From Aquibium sp. ELW1220 (GTDB lineage Bacteria > Pseudomonadota > Alphaproteobacteria > Rhizobiales > Rhizobiaceae): a DNA stretch of 64,000 nucleotides. The translations under genes and the position numbers were made by a program. Positions within the stretch are counted from its first letter, which is position 1; each line of letters starts with the position of its first letter. Below, one piece after another: positions 28,343 through 36,866 of the stretch. The stretch lies in NCBI RefSeq assembly GCF_030398385.1, contig NZ_JAOAOQ010000011.1, positions 62,001-126,000 of the forward strand, written 5' to 3'. The notes beneath the pieces were generated by a model that was given only the letters and a program-made list of their open reading frames with translations, was not told the DNA's origin and made no database searches.

Positions 28343-29553
28343 GAAGAGGCGGCTTTGCGCAGTTCCGATGCGGCCAGGATCTCTTCGCGGCGGTCGAACA
28401 GGATCTCCGTCAAGGCGCAGATGCGGTTGAGACCGTCGAGGTCGGGGCGGCCGACGGCGGCGGAGGGCTTCGGACGCTGCAGCACGGCATTGATGGCAGC
28501 CAGGAACCGGCGCGGGTTCTTGGCCATCTCGATGTCGATCACGTCGACCCAGCCGAATTCGGCCGCGCGGTTGGCACGGATCGCCTGCTCGCGGCGCGGC
28601 GCGGTGCGCGGAACGAACAGCGCGCGCTTGTCGAAGGAGATCACCTCGCAGAAGGTGTTGTAACCGCACATGCCCACGACGGCGCTGGCATTGGCTACAA
28701 CGGCCTCGAGGTTGGCGTCGAAATCGATGATGCGGACGTTGGGAACGTTGCTTGCGCGTGCGGCGATCTCGAAACGCTCACGCTCGGTCATGAAAGGACC
28801 GAGCACGAAGAGGAACTCCCGGTCCGGCGTCCTGTCCTGGCGGACGGCATTCAGCGCGGCCGCCATGAGGTCGTAGCCGTCCCCGCCGCCGCCGGCCGTC
28901 ACCAGCACGTAGTCGCGGCCATACTTCTCCGTGACGTCCTCGTCGGCCATGGTGCGCGGCAGGAAGCCGGTGTAGCGGGTCTGCGACAGCGTGGCTTCCG
29001 ACAGGTCGATGCCGGCCAGCGGGTTGTAGAAGCTTCCCGGCCCGTAGATCCAGATCTCGTCGTAAAGCGCCAGGTGCTCGACGATGTGCTTGCGCTGCCA
29101 TTCCTCGCGCAGGAGTTCGGGCGCGTCGAGCACGTCGCGCAGGCCCAGCACCGTGATCGCCCCCTTCGCCTTCGCCCATTTCAGGGTCGAGAGCATCTCG
29201 CGGGCCAGTCCCAGCGGCTCCTTGTCGACGATGATCATGTCTGGACGGATGCGCTCGGCAGCCTCGCGGATCACCGCCTCGCGAGCGGTCACGGTCTGCT
29301 CGAAGGTCAGTTCGCCGCTTCCGGACGTATAGGTTCCGTTGGGGAGCTTGTTGGCCGGCGGTATCTGGATGTAGTCGACGCGGTCCTCGAACGGGAAGGC
29401 GTCGACGACCGGTGAACCGGAGACGATCGAGACGCGAACGCCGGGAAAATGAGACACCAGCGCATGGGCGATCGTGCGGCTGCGCCGCAGGTGCCCAAGG
29501 CCGAACGTATCGTGGCTGTACATGAGTACAGAAAAATCGAAGACCGGGTCCAT
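28339..29553 (-). CDS. Predicted glycosyltransferase, COG4671 type
   Basis: 404 residues from ATG 29553 (MDPVFDFSVLMYSHDTFGLGHLRRSRT); ATG 29523, ten codons later, is also possible. The GLGHLRRSRTIA loop is characteristic of the COG4671 predicted glycosyltransferases. The C-terminal half has VTAGGGGDGYDLM, VVGMCGYNTFCEVISFDKRALFVP and a RREQAIRA block resembling a nucleotide-sugar site. It is the first gene of the cassette, preceded by 232 bases that separate it from the MscS-type gene. No ribosome site is strong at either start. Confidence 0.82.
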   Translation of the reverse strand: MDPVFDFSVLMYSHDTFGLGHLRRSRTIAHALVSHFPGVRVSIVSGSPVVDAFPFEDRVDYIQIPPANKLPNGTYTSGSGELTFEQTVTAREAVIREAAERIRPDMIIVDKEPLGLAREMLSTLKWAKAKGAITVLGLRDVLDAPELLREEWQRKHIVEHLALYDEIWIYGPGSFYNPLAGIDLSEATLSQTRYTGFLPRTMADEDVTEKYGRDYVLVTAGGGGDGYDLMAAALNAVRQDRTPDREFLFVLGPFMTERERFEIAARASNVPNVRIIDFDANLEAVVANASAVVGMCGYNTFCEVISFDKRALFVPRTAPRREQAIRANRAAEFGWVDVIDIEMAKNPRRFLAAINAVLQRPKPSAAVGRPDLDGLNRICALTEILFDRREEILAASELRKAASS

Positions 29554-29785
29554 GCGCGCCTGGTTACGTTCGGCAAACACCTCGTTGCCTCGGTGTCGGA
29601 CAAGGACCGTAGAGGCACCGCGTGCGCCCAGGTCCTCACCTCTCCCGAGACGGGACAGCCATTCACGGTTCCCTCGGTCCGTCGCACTCACGATCGGCGG
29701 GCCAGCGACCAACAGCAGGCCGAACATTCACGCTCGCAGCGCCGAAATCAAGCCCCAATACGCAAAGTCGCGGAAGCTTCACATT
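29554..29785. other. Intergenic region upstream of the glycosyltransferase cassette
   Basis: 232 bases between the end of the MscS-type gene and the start of the cassette, both on the minus strand. It should hold the cassette promoter. The reading frame of the first glycosyltransferase stays open into it. I see no convincing hairpin, repeat or promoter box. Confidence 0.4.
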
Positions 29786-32149
29786 TCACGGTTCGTCGCG
29801 CACCGGCGCGGCAGGACGCTGCGCCTCGATGGCGGTCTGCGCTGCGCCCGCGACGGCCTCGCGCACATGCTCGGGCAGCGGCATCTCCGACAGCACCTCC
29901 ACCTTCACGTTGCGCTGCGCGAAGTGGATGCCGTTCTTCTCGAATGCGTCGCGCAGCTTGTGATAGGCGTCGCGGCGTATGACCCACTGCGCGCCGGGCC
30001 GTGCCATGAACTTGACGCCGACCACCATGTTGAACTCCTCCATCCGCCGCACGCCCTGCGATTTCAGGGTCTCGAGGATGTAGTGCCCGTAGGCCGGATC
30101 GGCCTGCAACTCGGCGCCCACCTGCTTGACCAGCTTCTTGACCAGCCTGAGGTCGGTCTCGAAAGGCACGCGGAACTCGAGCTTCATGATCACCCAGTCG
30201 CGGCTGTAGTTGGTCAGCGACTTCAGTTCGCCGAAGGGGATGGTATGGACGGCACCGCGATGGTGGCGCACCCGCATCGACCGGAGGGACATGGATTCCA
30301 CCGTGCCGCGCAGGTCGCCGATCTCGACATATTCGCCGACGCGGAAGGCATCGTCGACGAGGAAGAAGATGCCGGAGACGATGTCGCGGACCAGGGATTG
30401 CGTGCCGAAGCCGACCGCCACGCCGACGATGCCGGCACCGGCGAGCAGCGGCGCGATGTTGACGCCGATGGACGAGAGCATGGTGAGCCCGCCGATCACC
30501 AGGATGGTCACCAGCAGGATGTTGCGCATCAGCGGCAGGAGCGTCGCCATGCGCGCCTCGGGTCCGGGGGCTTCGCCGGGCGGCGGCGCGACATAGCCGG
30601 CCAGACGCCGGTCGATCGCGGTCCGCGCCCAGACCCAGATCAGGTCGGCGAGCAGCAGCACCGCCACGACGTTGATCGCGACCTTGGCGATGCGGCCGGC
30701 GAGCGTCGGCGTCTCGGCGAGGGCGAAGATGTCGGTGCCCCAGGCCGCCGCCAGCGCAAACAGGGTGGCGACTGCGAGCAGGAACCGAACAAGCCGCCGC
30801 ACGATCGGCCGGTAGATCGCGTAGCGCCCTGCTGCGGGATCGGCGAATGCGACCGCTGGTGCGATTGCCGGAATGCCGCCGTCGAGGTCGGCGGCGGGGG
30901 AGGGCACCGTGACAGCGCCGTCCGGAGCAGGCGTGACGACATCGGCGGCCGCGGCCTTGTCCTGCGCTTCGGCGGCTTCCTCGGCACGGTCGAAGAAGTG
31001 GTCGATCATCGCCCGCGCCAGCGTCACGACGGGCGCGAAGAGCCCGGCGATCAGCACCGTCCACATGAGTTCGCGCGCGCCTGCGATCCATAGAAGCAGG
31101 GCCACGATCAGGATGAGCGACTGCGCGACCGGAAGCAGCCGGATGGCGACGGGTTCGAGCCTGCCCAGCGAGAAGGTGGGCACCGCGACCTCGCGGACGA
31201 TCCTGGGCGTCATCGACCAGATCATCGCCAGCACCGCGAGCGCCGTCGCCGCGCCGAGGCCGACCGAGACGGCCAGTGCAGCGCTCTGCGCCTGCGGAGA
31301 GCCGGATGACGTGCGGGCCAGTGCTGCCAGCGTATCGGAGATCATGAGGGAGGAGACGAAGATGATGGCAACGAAGACGTTCCATCCATGCACCTTCGCC
31401 GCCAGCCGGTCGTCGAGCGGCACCAGCCGCAGTGCCGGCGACAGTGGCGCCAGCAGGTAGCGCGACAGGGTCGCCAGAGCGCGAACGGCGATGACGCCGA
31501 TGAGCAGGTTGACGACCACCCTTTCCAGGAATCCCGGCCAGGCAAAGGACAGGAAGGCGCCGACGCTGCCGATCGAGAAGACGGCGATGGCCAGCGCCTG
31601 CAGGAACAGGCGGGCCGTCGCGGCCGACAGCTGCCGCATCAGGCCTCTGGCGACCGTGTGCTCGATCCGCACCAGCGTGGGGTGGAAATACTGCCAGAAC
31701 AGCCATTCCAGCCCGCCGCCCACGAAGACGAAGATGATGACGTAGGTCAGGCTGCGCAAGGCGTCGCCGCGGGACAGCTGGGAACGCCACGCATCGGCCA
31801 GCACCTCGGGCACCAGGGGAAAGTTCGACCAGGCCGTGGCGAGATCGGCCATGCGCTGCCGCGCCGCAGCCAGTCGGTGCTCGACGGCAGCCCGAAGCGA
31901 CGCTCCGTCTTCGCCGGCGTCGGCGGGCGAGGCGGCGGCTGCCTCCTTCAACCACTCGACCACCCGCGGATCGCCAAGAATGCGCAGCAGTTCCTGTGCA
32001 TCGGCGGCCGCGGGAGGCGCGACGGTCGTCTCGGGCGCGGCGGGGGCGGCTGCTGCGCGCTGGGCGAGCTGGAGCGCTCCCTCAGCCGCGGCGGCGGCTG
32101 GAAGCAGGAGCAACGCCAGAAGCAATGCCGCGATGCGGGCGCGCATCAT
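29786..32149 (-). CDS. Large MscS-family mechanosensitive ion channel (second copy)
   Basis: 787 residues with a signal peptide (IAALLLALLLLPAAAAAEG), about ten membrane helices, then the conserved pore and beta domain: VGVAVGFGTQSLVRDIVSG (near base 30400), VDDAFRVGEYVEIGDLRG and PFGELKSLTNYSRDW. It is a paralogue of the 827-residue protein encoded at 14595-17078, with the same architecture but low similarity outside the core. ATG 32149 and 32146 are adjacent (ATGATG); the first overlaps the stop of the upstream iron-sulfur protein gene. That overlap is the main clue to its use: the channel is made together with a membrane redox protein. Confidence 0.92.
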   Translation of the reverse strand: MMRARIAALLLALLLLPAAAAAEGALQLAQRAAAAPAAPETTVAPPAAADAQELLRILGDPRVVEWLKEAAAASPADAGEDGASLRAAVEHRLAAARQRMADLATAWSNFPLVPEVLADAWRSQLSRGDALRSLTYVIIFVFVGGGLEWLFWQYFHPTLVRIEHTVARGLMRQLSAATARLFLQALAIAVFSIGSVGAFLSFAWPGFLERVVVNLLIGVIAVRALATLSRYLLAPLSPALRLVPLDDRLAAKVHGWNVFVAIIFVSSLMISDTLAALARTSSGSPQAQSAALAVSVGLGAATALAVLAMIWSMTPRIVREVAVPTFSLGRLEPVAIRLLPVAQSLILIVALLLWIAGARELMWTVLIAGLFAPVVTLARAMIDHFFDRAEEAAEAQDKAAAADVVTPAPDGAVTVPSPAADLDGGIPAIAPAVAFADPAAGRYAIYRPIVRRLVRFLLAVATLFALAAAWGTDIFALAETPTLAGRIAKVAINVVAVLLLADLIWVWARTAIDRRLAGYVAPPPGEAPGPEARMATLLPLMRNILLVTILVIGGLTMLSSIGVNIAPLLAGAGIVGVAVGFGTQSLVRDIVSGIFFLVDDAFRVGEYVEIGDLRGTVESMSLRSMRVRHHRGAVHTIPFGELKSLTNYSRDWVIMKLEFRVPFETDLRLVKKLVKQVGAELQADPAYGHYILETLKSQGVRRMEEFNMVVGVKFMARPGAQWVIRRDAYHKLRDAFEKNGIHFAQRNVKVEVLSEMPLPEHVREAVAGAAQTAIEAQRPAAPVRDEP

Positions 32150-33330
32150 GCGACGGTTCCTTCCGACGGCAGGACAGCTTGCGGGATGTGATGCAGGTCA
32201 CCCGGGCGGACATAGGGCGCCAGGACCCGCTCGACCTCGAGCATTCCCGGTCCCGGCCGCAGCTGGCAGGCGAGCCGTTCTCCGGCAGCTGCGCCGACGC
32301 GGGCGAGCGTCTGCGCCTCTTCGCGGTCGGGTGCGGGTAGCGCCGCATCTCCGCCGGTCAGGTGTACGCGGCAGGTTCCGCAGCGGGCGCGTCCGCGGCA
32401 CAGGTGGGCGATCGCCACGTTCCGCTGCTCGGCGATCTCCAGCACGCTCAGGCCGGCGCGCGCCGATACCGAAGGACCGTCGGCGAAGGCGATGCGGATG
32501 GTGTTCCGGTTGCCGGCCAGCCGGACCTGCCGGGCGACCAGTACCGCCGCGAGGACGCCGAGATAGAGGGTGAAGACCGTCCAGTTGACGCGGCTGAAGA
32601 AGGCCAGGATTTCGGCGCGGGAGAGCTGCGGCTCCGCGGACGTCTCATCTGCTGGCTCTGCGGGGGTGGTCTCGTCCGCAGAGCCGGCTTCCGCGACGGC
32701 CGGCGTCGCTGCGTCGGCTGCAATGGCGGGAGCGGCGTCGAGCGCCTGGATCGCCTGGTTGCCGGCCTCGACGAAGCCGAGCAGCGCCAGCACCGGGATA
32801 GCGACCGCGAATGGATGCAGGAAGGCGCCGACCCTGCTCCACCATGGCTGGACGCGCGCCCAGGTGACCACGCCGACGCAGCCGTGGATCCAGAGAAAGG
32901 CCAGGAGCAGCACCTGCCGCAGGCCTTCCTCCGGTGCCCAGATCCAGAAATAGGGGATGAGGGTCGCGAAGCTGGGTTCGATCCCGAACCGGGCCGCCAG
33001 CGCGGTGCCGACGACATGCGGCGTCAGAAGCGGGATCACGACCAGGCTGGCGACGATCTGCACCCCGTCGGTAGCGGAGACGCGCAGCGTGTTGCGCCGG
33101 TAGATCGCGACCAGGCCCAGCGCGAAATGCGCCAGGAAGGCAGCCGTCAGCACGATGCTTCCCAGCGGGTTCGTCCATACGGCCATGAGCCATGGTCGCG
33201 CGTCGTCCATGGCCTCGATCGAGCGCAAGCCGAAGGCGACATTGACGAGATGCATCGTCACGAAGGCGAACAGCACCAGCCCCGAAACGATCCTGATTGT
33301 CCTGATCATGCGCCCCCGCGCCTCGCTCAC
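32146..33330 (-). CDS. Membrane protein with SQR-like heme anchor and C-terminal [2Fe-2S] ferredoxin domain
   Basis: 394 residues from GTG 33330; ATG 33309 is an alternative. About five helices fill residues 12-185 with in-helix His27, His67, His104, His148 and His171, a layout like the diheme b anchor of succinate:quinone reductase. A low-complexity Ala/Glu/Pro linker (190-235) and one more helix (250-266) follow. The C-terminal ferredoxin domain has Cys310, Cys316, Cys319 and Cys354 (C-x5-C-x2-C-x34-C). Similar anchor or ferredoxin modules are known from rhizobial adenylate cyclases, but no cyclase domain is present here. It overlaps the channel gene by four bases. Role as a redox or quinone sensor is inference. 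Confidence 0.8.
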   Translation of the reverse strand: MSEARGRMIRTIRIVSGLVLFAFVTMHLVNVAFGLRSIEAMDDARPWLMAVWTNPLGSIVLTAAFLAHFALGLVAIYRRNTLRVSATDGVQIVASLVVIPLLTPHVVGTALAARFGIEPSFATLIPYFWIWAPEEGLRQVLLLAFLWIHGCVGVVTWARVQPWWSRVGAFLHPFAVAIPVLALLGFVEAGNQAIQALDAAPAIAADAATPAVAEAGSADETTPAEPADETSAEPQLSRAEILAFFSRVNWTVFTLYLGVLAAVLVARQVRLAGNRNTIRIAFADGPSVSARAGLSVLEIAEQRNVAIAHLCRGRARCGTCRVHLTGGDAALPAPDREEAQTLARVGAAAGERLACQLRPGPGMLEVERVLAPYVRPGDLHHIPQAVLPSEGTVA

Positions 33331-33499
33331 CGACCCGATGCGACCTTAGCTGCATTGTCGCGCGGCAGGAACAGCGCCTGTTGCGAAAGTACGTCCTCGC
33401 GGCGGCGGGGTGGTACAGACTTCACGGGCGCGATGTTCTTGCCAAGCGGGAAGGCAGGGTCTAATCGGACGCGATGATCCGGCCCGTGCGCTTGCGCGG

Positions 33500-34642
33500 A
33501 TGCCGTCGCCACGGTTGCCGCCCCGCTTCGTCCTCCCGGAGACGGAGCCTCCCGAAACGAGAGACAGGCCATTGCTGAACGACACCAAGACCGGGCGCGG
33601 CGGCCCGTTCCCGCAGTCCGGATTGTCCTTCCCGCATGACGCTCCGCCCCCCACGGGCGAACTGGTCGAGATCGCGCCGGGCATCCTGTGGACGCGGATC
33701 CCGCTGCCGTTCCGGCTCGACCACGTCAACATCTTCCTGATCGAGGACGGCGACGGCTGGGCGGTAGTCGACACGGGCATCTCGAACCAGCCGACCCGCG
33801 ATGTCTGGGACGCGCTGGTCGCCGGGCCGCTCGCCGGGCGGCGGCTCACCCGGCTGATCGTCACCCACTACCATCCGGACCACATCGGGCTGGCGGGCTG
33901 GATGTGCGAGCGCTTCGAACTTCCGCTGCTCACCAGCCAGACGGCCTATCTCGGCTGCATCAACATCTCGCTCAGCCCCGGCGCGATGGAGGCCAAGCCC
34001 TATCGCGACTTCTACCTGCGCCACGGCATGAGCGAGGAAACCGCCGCGATCGTCTCCACCCAGGGCCATGGCTATCTGCGCATGGTCACGCCGCTGCCGC
34101 TCAGCTTCGGCCGGCTGGTGGCGGGCGACACGCTCGTCATCGGCGGGCGACGCTTCGACGTGCTGTCCGGCGACGGCCATGCGCCCGAGCAGATCATGCT
34201 CTACGCCTCCGACGACAACCTCTTCCTCGCCGCCGACCAGGTGCTGGCCAAGATCACGCCCAACATCAGCGTCTGGGCGGTCGATCCGGAGGGTGATCCG
34301 CTGGGCCTCTACATCCGCTCGCTCAACGCCATCCGCGACCGCATTCCCGCCGATGCTCTGGTGCTGCCAGGTCATCAGCTGCCGTTCTACGGGCTTCACA
34401 CGCGCTGCGGGGAACTGATCGACCACCACGAGGAGCGCTGCGATCGTATCGTCGAGGCCTGCGCACAGGGACCGCGCTCGGTAGCCGAACTTCTGCCCGC
34501 CATCTTCCCCCGCCCGCTCGACCCGCACCAGCTCTCCTTCGCCTTCTCCGAAGTCCACGCCCACGTGAACTTCATGCTGCGGCGCGGGCAACTGGCCTGG
34601 GAGGATGCGAAGGCGCCGATGCTGCGGGCTGTGCTGGGGTGA
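33500..34642 (+). CDS. MBL-fold metallo-hydrolase
   Basis: 380 residues if ATG 33500 is used; TTG 33572, 24 codons later, would give the more usual length of about 356 residues, and the frame is open to 33410. The metal-binding THYHPDHIG motif (HxHxDH) is near base 33870, GDGHAPEQ and LAADQVL supply further ligands, and the late His is in VLPGHQLPF. The C-terminal 80 residues resemble the helical extension of the LACTB2-like branch. The family hydrolyses thioesters, lactones or phosphodiesters; substrate unknown. It converges with the serine hydrolase gene, with a seven-base-pair hairpin between them. Confidence 0.87.
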   Translation: MPSPRLPPRFVLPETEPPETRDRPLLNDTKTGRGGPFPQSGLSFPHDAPPPTGELVEIAPGILWTRIPLPFRLDHVNIFLIEDGDGWAVVDTGISNQPTRDVWDALVAGPLAGRRLTRLIVTHYHPDHIGLAGWMCERFELPLLTSQTAYLGCINISLSPGAMEAKPYRDFYLRHGMSEETAAIVSTQGHGYLRMVTPLPLSFGRLVAGDTLVIGGRRFDVLSGDGHAPEQIMLYASDDNLFLAADQVLAKITPNISVWAVDPEGDPLGLYIRSLNAIRDRIPADALVLPGHQLPFYGLHTRCGELIDHHEERCDRIVEACAQGPRSVAELLPAIFPRPLDPHQLSFAFSEVHAHVNFMLRRGQLAWEDAKAPMLRAVLG

Positions 34643-34650
34643 ACCGGCCA

Positions 34651-34677
34651 GGGTCGCGACACGTCTGGCTGCGACCC
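34651..34677. terminator. Hairpin between convergent hydrolase genes
   Basis: GGGTCGC at 34651-34657 pairs with GCGACCC at 34671-34677 across a 13-base loop, in the 57-base gap between the MBL and serine hydrolase genes. It has no T-run, so it is a plausible but unproven bidirectional terminator. Confidence 0.5.
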
Positions 34678-34699
34678 GGCACGATCGATCCAGAAGGGA

Positions 34700-35932
34700 T
34701 CAGCCGCCCAGCCGCTCGGTGATCTGGCGGAACAGTTCGAGGTTTTCCGCATCGCGGCCGACAGGCTCGGCAGTATGGCTGGCCTTGACGATCACCATCT
34801 CGTTGGTCGGATCGATATAGATGAACTGGTGATGCAGACCGATCGCGGAATAGGCGTCTGATCCGGCGAAAGTCCACCATTGGTACTGATAACCCAGCGG
34901 CTCGCCCTCGGCCGTCGGTTCGTAGCCTTCGTCGGGGATCGTCGCTTCCGCGACCCATTCTGCCGACAGCACCTGCCTGCCGTTGGCCATGCCGCCATTG
35001 AGGAACATCAGGCCGAAGCGGGCGTGATCGCGCGCCGTGGCGTTCAGACCGGCGCCGAAGAACTCGCGCCCGACCGAGTCCGGTCCATCCATGATCCAGT
35101 AGGCGTCGCTCTCCATCCCGGCGGGCTTCCAGAGCTTCTCCGACATGTATGCGGAGCCGGTCTTGCCGACGGCGGCTTCGAGGATGCAGCCGAGCACGCT
35201 GGTGTCGAGCGTGGCATAGTTGAAGACTGCGCCGGGCGTGTTGGGGCCCGACTTCGATTCGTTGGCGGCATAGTCGCACCAGCGATAGCGGTAGGCGACG
35301 AGCGAATTATCGTGGACCTGCGTCAGCTGCGTGTCGCTGCCGAACTGGTAGACCTCGAGCCATTCGACGCCGGAGCGCATACGGAGAAGATCTCGGATGG
35401 TCGGCCCGTCATAGCCCGTGCCCTTCATCTGCGGCAGGTAGTCGGTCACCTTGTCGTCGAGCGACTTGATGGCGCCGTCGGCGAGAGCCAGTCCGATGAG
35501 CGTGGACACGTAGGATTTGGCAACGGAGAAGGTAAGGAAGCGTGTCTGGGCGTCGCTTCCATTGCGATAACTCTCGTGGACGATCTTGCCGTCCTTGACC
35601 ACGACGAGAGCGTTCGTCGACGTCGCCTCGAGCGCCTCCTCGAACGAAAGCGTCTTGCCAGCGATCATGAACTCGCCATCGAAGGACGCGGGCTCGGTCG
35701 GGAGTTCCCACACGTCATCTCCAGCTTCGACCGTCCGGCTGGCGAAGAGCTTGTCCATGTGCTGGAACGTCAGATAGTTCAGGTTCGCGTCGAACATATG
35801 GGCGCGGGCGGTGATCATCGTCGGCGTTAGCCAGCGCGCGTCTGCGTCGCTTGCGCCGGCTGCGCCGGTGCTAGCGAGGGTCATGACGGCGACGAGCCCG
35901 CTGGCGGCCTTGGTCGAAAAGCTTCGTGACAT
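34700..35932 (-). CDS. Exported serine hydrolase, beta-lactamase class C / NylB-like
   Basis: 410 residues with an N-terminal export signal (AASGLVAVMTLASTGAAGASDA). The catalytic S-x-x-K is SVAK (Ser136, Lys139) and the catalytic Tyr is probably Tyr239 in FNYATLD, the arrangement of 6-aminohexanoate-dimer hydrolase NylB rather than the Y-x-N of true beta-lactamases. It is therefore an esterase or amidase of unknown substrate in the periplasm. ATG 35932 has AGGGAGG eight bases upstream and precedes the signal peptide, so it is preferred over the frame extension to 36013. It is divergent from a TetR-type regulator that may control it. Confidence 0.87.
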   Translation of the reverse strand: MSRSFSTKAASGLVAVMTLASTGAAGASDADARWLTPTMITARAHMFDANLNYLTFQHMDKLFASRTVEAGDDVWELPTEPASFDGEFMIAGKTLSFEEALEATSTNALVVVKDGKIVHESYRNGSDAQTRFLTFSVAKSYVSTLIGLALADGAIKSLDDKVTDYLPQMKGTGYDGPTIRDLLRMRSGVEWLEVYQFGSDTQLTQVHDNSLVAYRYRWCDYAANESKSGPNTPGAVFNYATLDTSVLGCILEAAVGKTGSAYMSEKLWKPAGMESDAYWIMDGPDSVGREFFGAGLNATARDHARFGLMFLNGGMANGRQVLSAEWVAEATIPDEGYEPTAEGEPLGYQYQWWTFAGSDAYSAIGLHHQFIYIDPTNEMVIVKASHTAEPVGRDAENLELFRQITERLGG

Positions 35933-36173
35933 GTTGGAACCTCCCTGTCTCCTGATGGCCGGACGATGGCGAGAAGCAGGGCGGACTGCCGCGGACTTCT
36001 GCCCATCGATCATGTGACCAATGGTAACATTGCAGAGGCATGCCGAAAGGTCAACGGTCTACATGTGCCGAAGCGTCCGTTGACGTTCGCCGCTTCCGGG
36101 TGGACATATGCCGGGCGTCGTCGTTGGCCGATCGGGCAGTAGACGAGCACGATGGCAAACGAACGAACCATAG
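35933..36173. promoter_or_regulatory. Divergent promoter region with inverted repeats (candidate TetR operators)
   Basis: 241 bases between the serine hydrolase and TetR-type genes. Two inverted repeats stand out: CAATG-GTAA-CATTG at 36019-36032, and GTCAACGG (36050-36057) with CCGTTGAC (36077-36084), 19 bases apart. Either could be the operator of the adjacent regulator; promoter boxes were not assigned. Confidence 0.45.
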
Positions 36174-36854
36174 GTGAACCTGCTGAAGAAGAGCTACCAT
36201 CACCGGGATCTGCGCAACGCGCTTCAGGACGCGGCGTTCGCCCTGATCGCGGAGCGCAACGGGGTAGCGTTCTCGTTGCGCGAACTCGGCGGCGCCGTGG
36301 GTGTCTCGCATGCTTCGGTGTACCGGCACTTCGCCGACAAGGCAGCGCTCCTGGAGGCGCTCACAGTCCGTGGGTTCGATCTTCTCCATGCCTATCAGCA
36401 GGAGGAGATCAGTCTGGCCGGTGACGATGCCGTCGACAGGCTCCACGCGCTCAGCGACGCCTATATACGCTTTGCCCGCGAAAATCCCGGCGCCTTCTGG
36501 CTGATGTTCGGCTCCCGCGAGGAGAGCGCCTCGTCAGCCAAGGAACGCGAGCGCATCAACGAGGAGGCGCTACGAACCCTGATCGAGGTGATCGTTCGGT
36601 GCCAGGACGAAGGGGTGATCGTCCCCGGCGATCCTCGCCGGATCGCGGGCTACCTGATCATGGCGCCGCATGGCTACGCCTGCTATTCGGTGCGGGATCT
36701 CGCGATGATCGGCCTCGACGAAACGCTGATGTCGGCACGCACGGTATCGGAGATATCGTTGATCCCGGTCCTCAGACACCCGCCTTCGTCCGAAGCCGTG
36801 GCGGCGCGCTTTTTCGGCGCAACACCGAACCGCCACGACCTCGAAGAAGGTTGA
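36174..36854 (+). CDS. TetR/AcrR-family transcriptional regulator
   Basis: 226 residues. The N-terminal helix-turn-helix is SLRELGGAVGVSHASVYRHFADKAALLEAL (residues 33-62), the standard TetR DNA-binding signature; the rest is an alpha-helical ligand domain of the WHG/TetR_C type. GTG 36174 is the only in-frame start that keeps the full domain, with a weak ribosome site. It is divergent from the serine hydrolase gene, the usual arrangement for a repressor of its neighbour. The ligand is unknown. Its end lies 12 bases from the convergent ABC ATPase stop. Confidence 0.9.
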   Translation: MNLLKKSYHHRDLRNALQDAAFALIAERNGVAFSLRELGGAVGVSHASVYRHFADKAALLEALTVRGFDLLHAYQQEEISLAGDDAVDRLHALSDAYIRFARENPGAFWLMFGSREESASSAKERERINEEALRTLIEVIVRCQDEGVIVPGDPRRIAGYLIMAPHGYACYSVRDLAMIGLDETLMSARTVSEISLIPVLRHPPSSEAVAARFFGATPNRHDLEEG

Positions 36855-36866
36855 TCCTCGGGCGCA

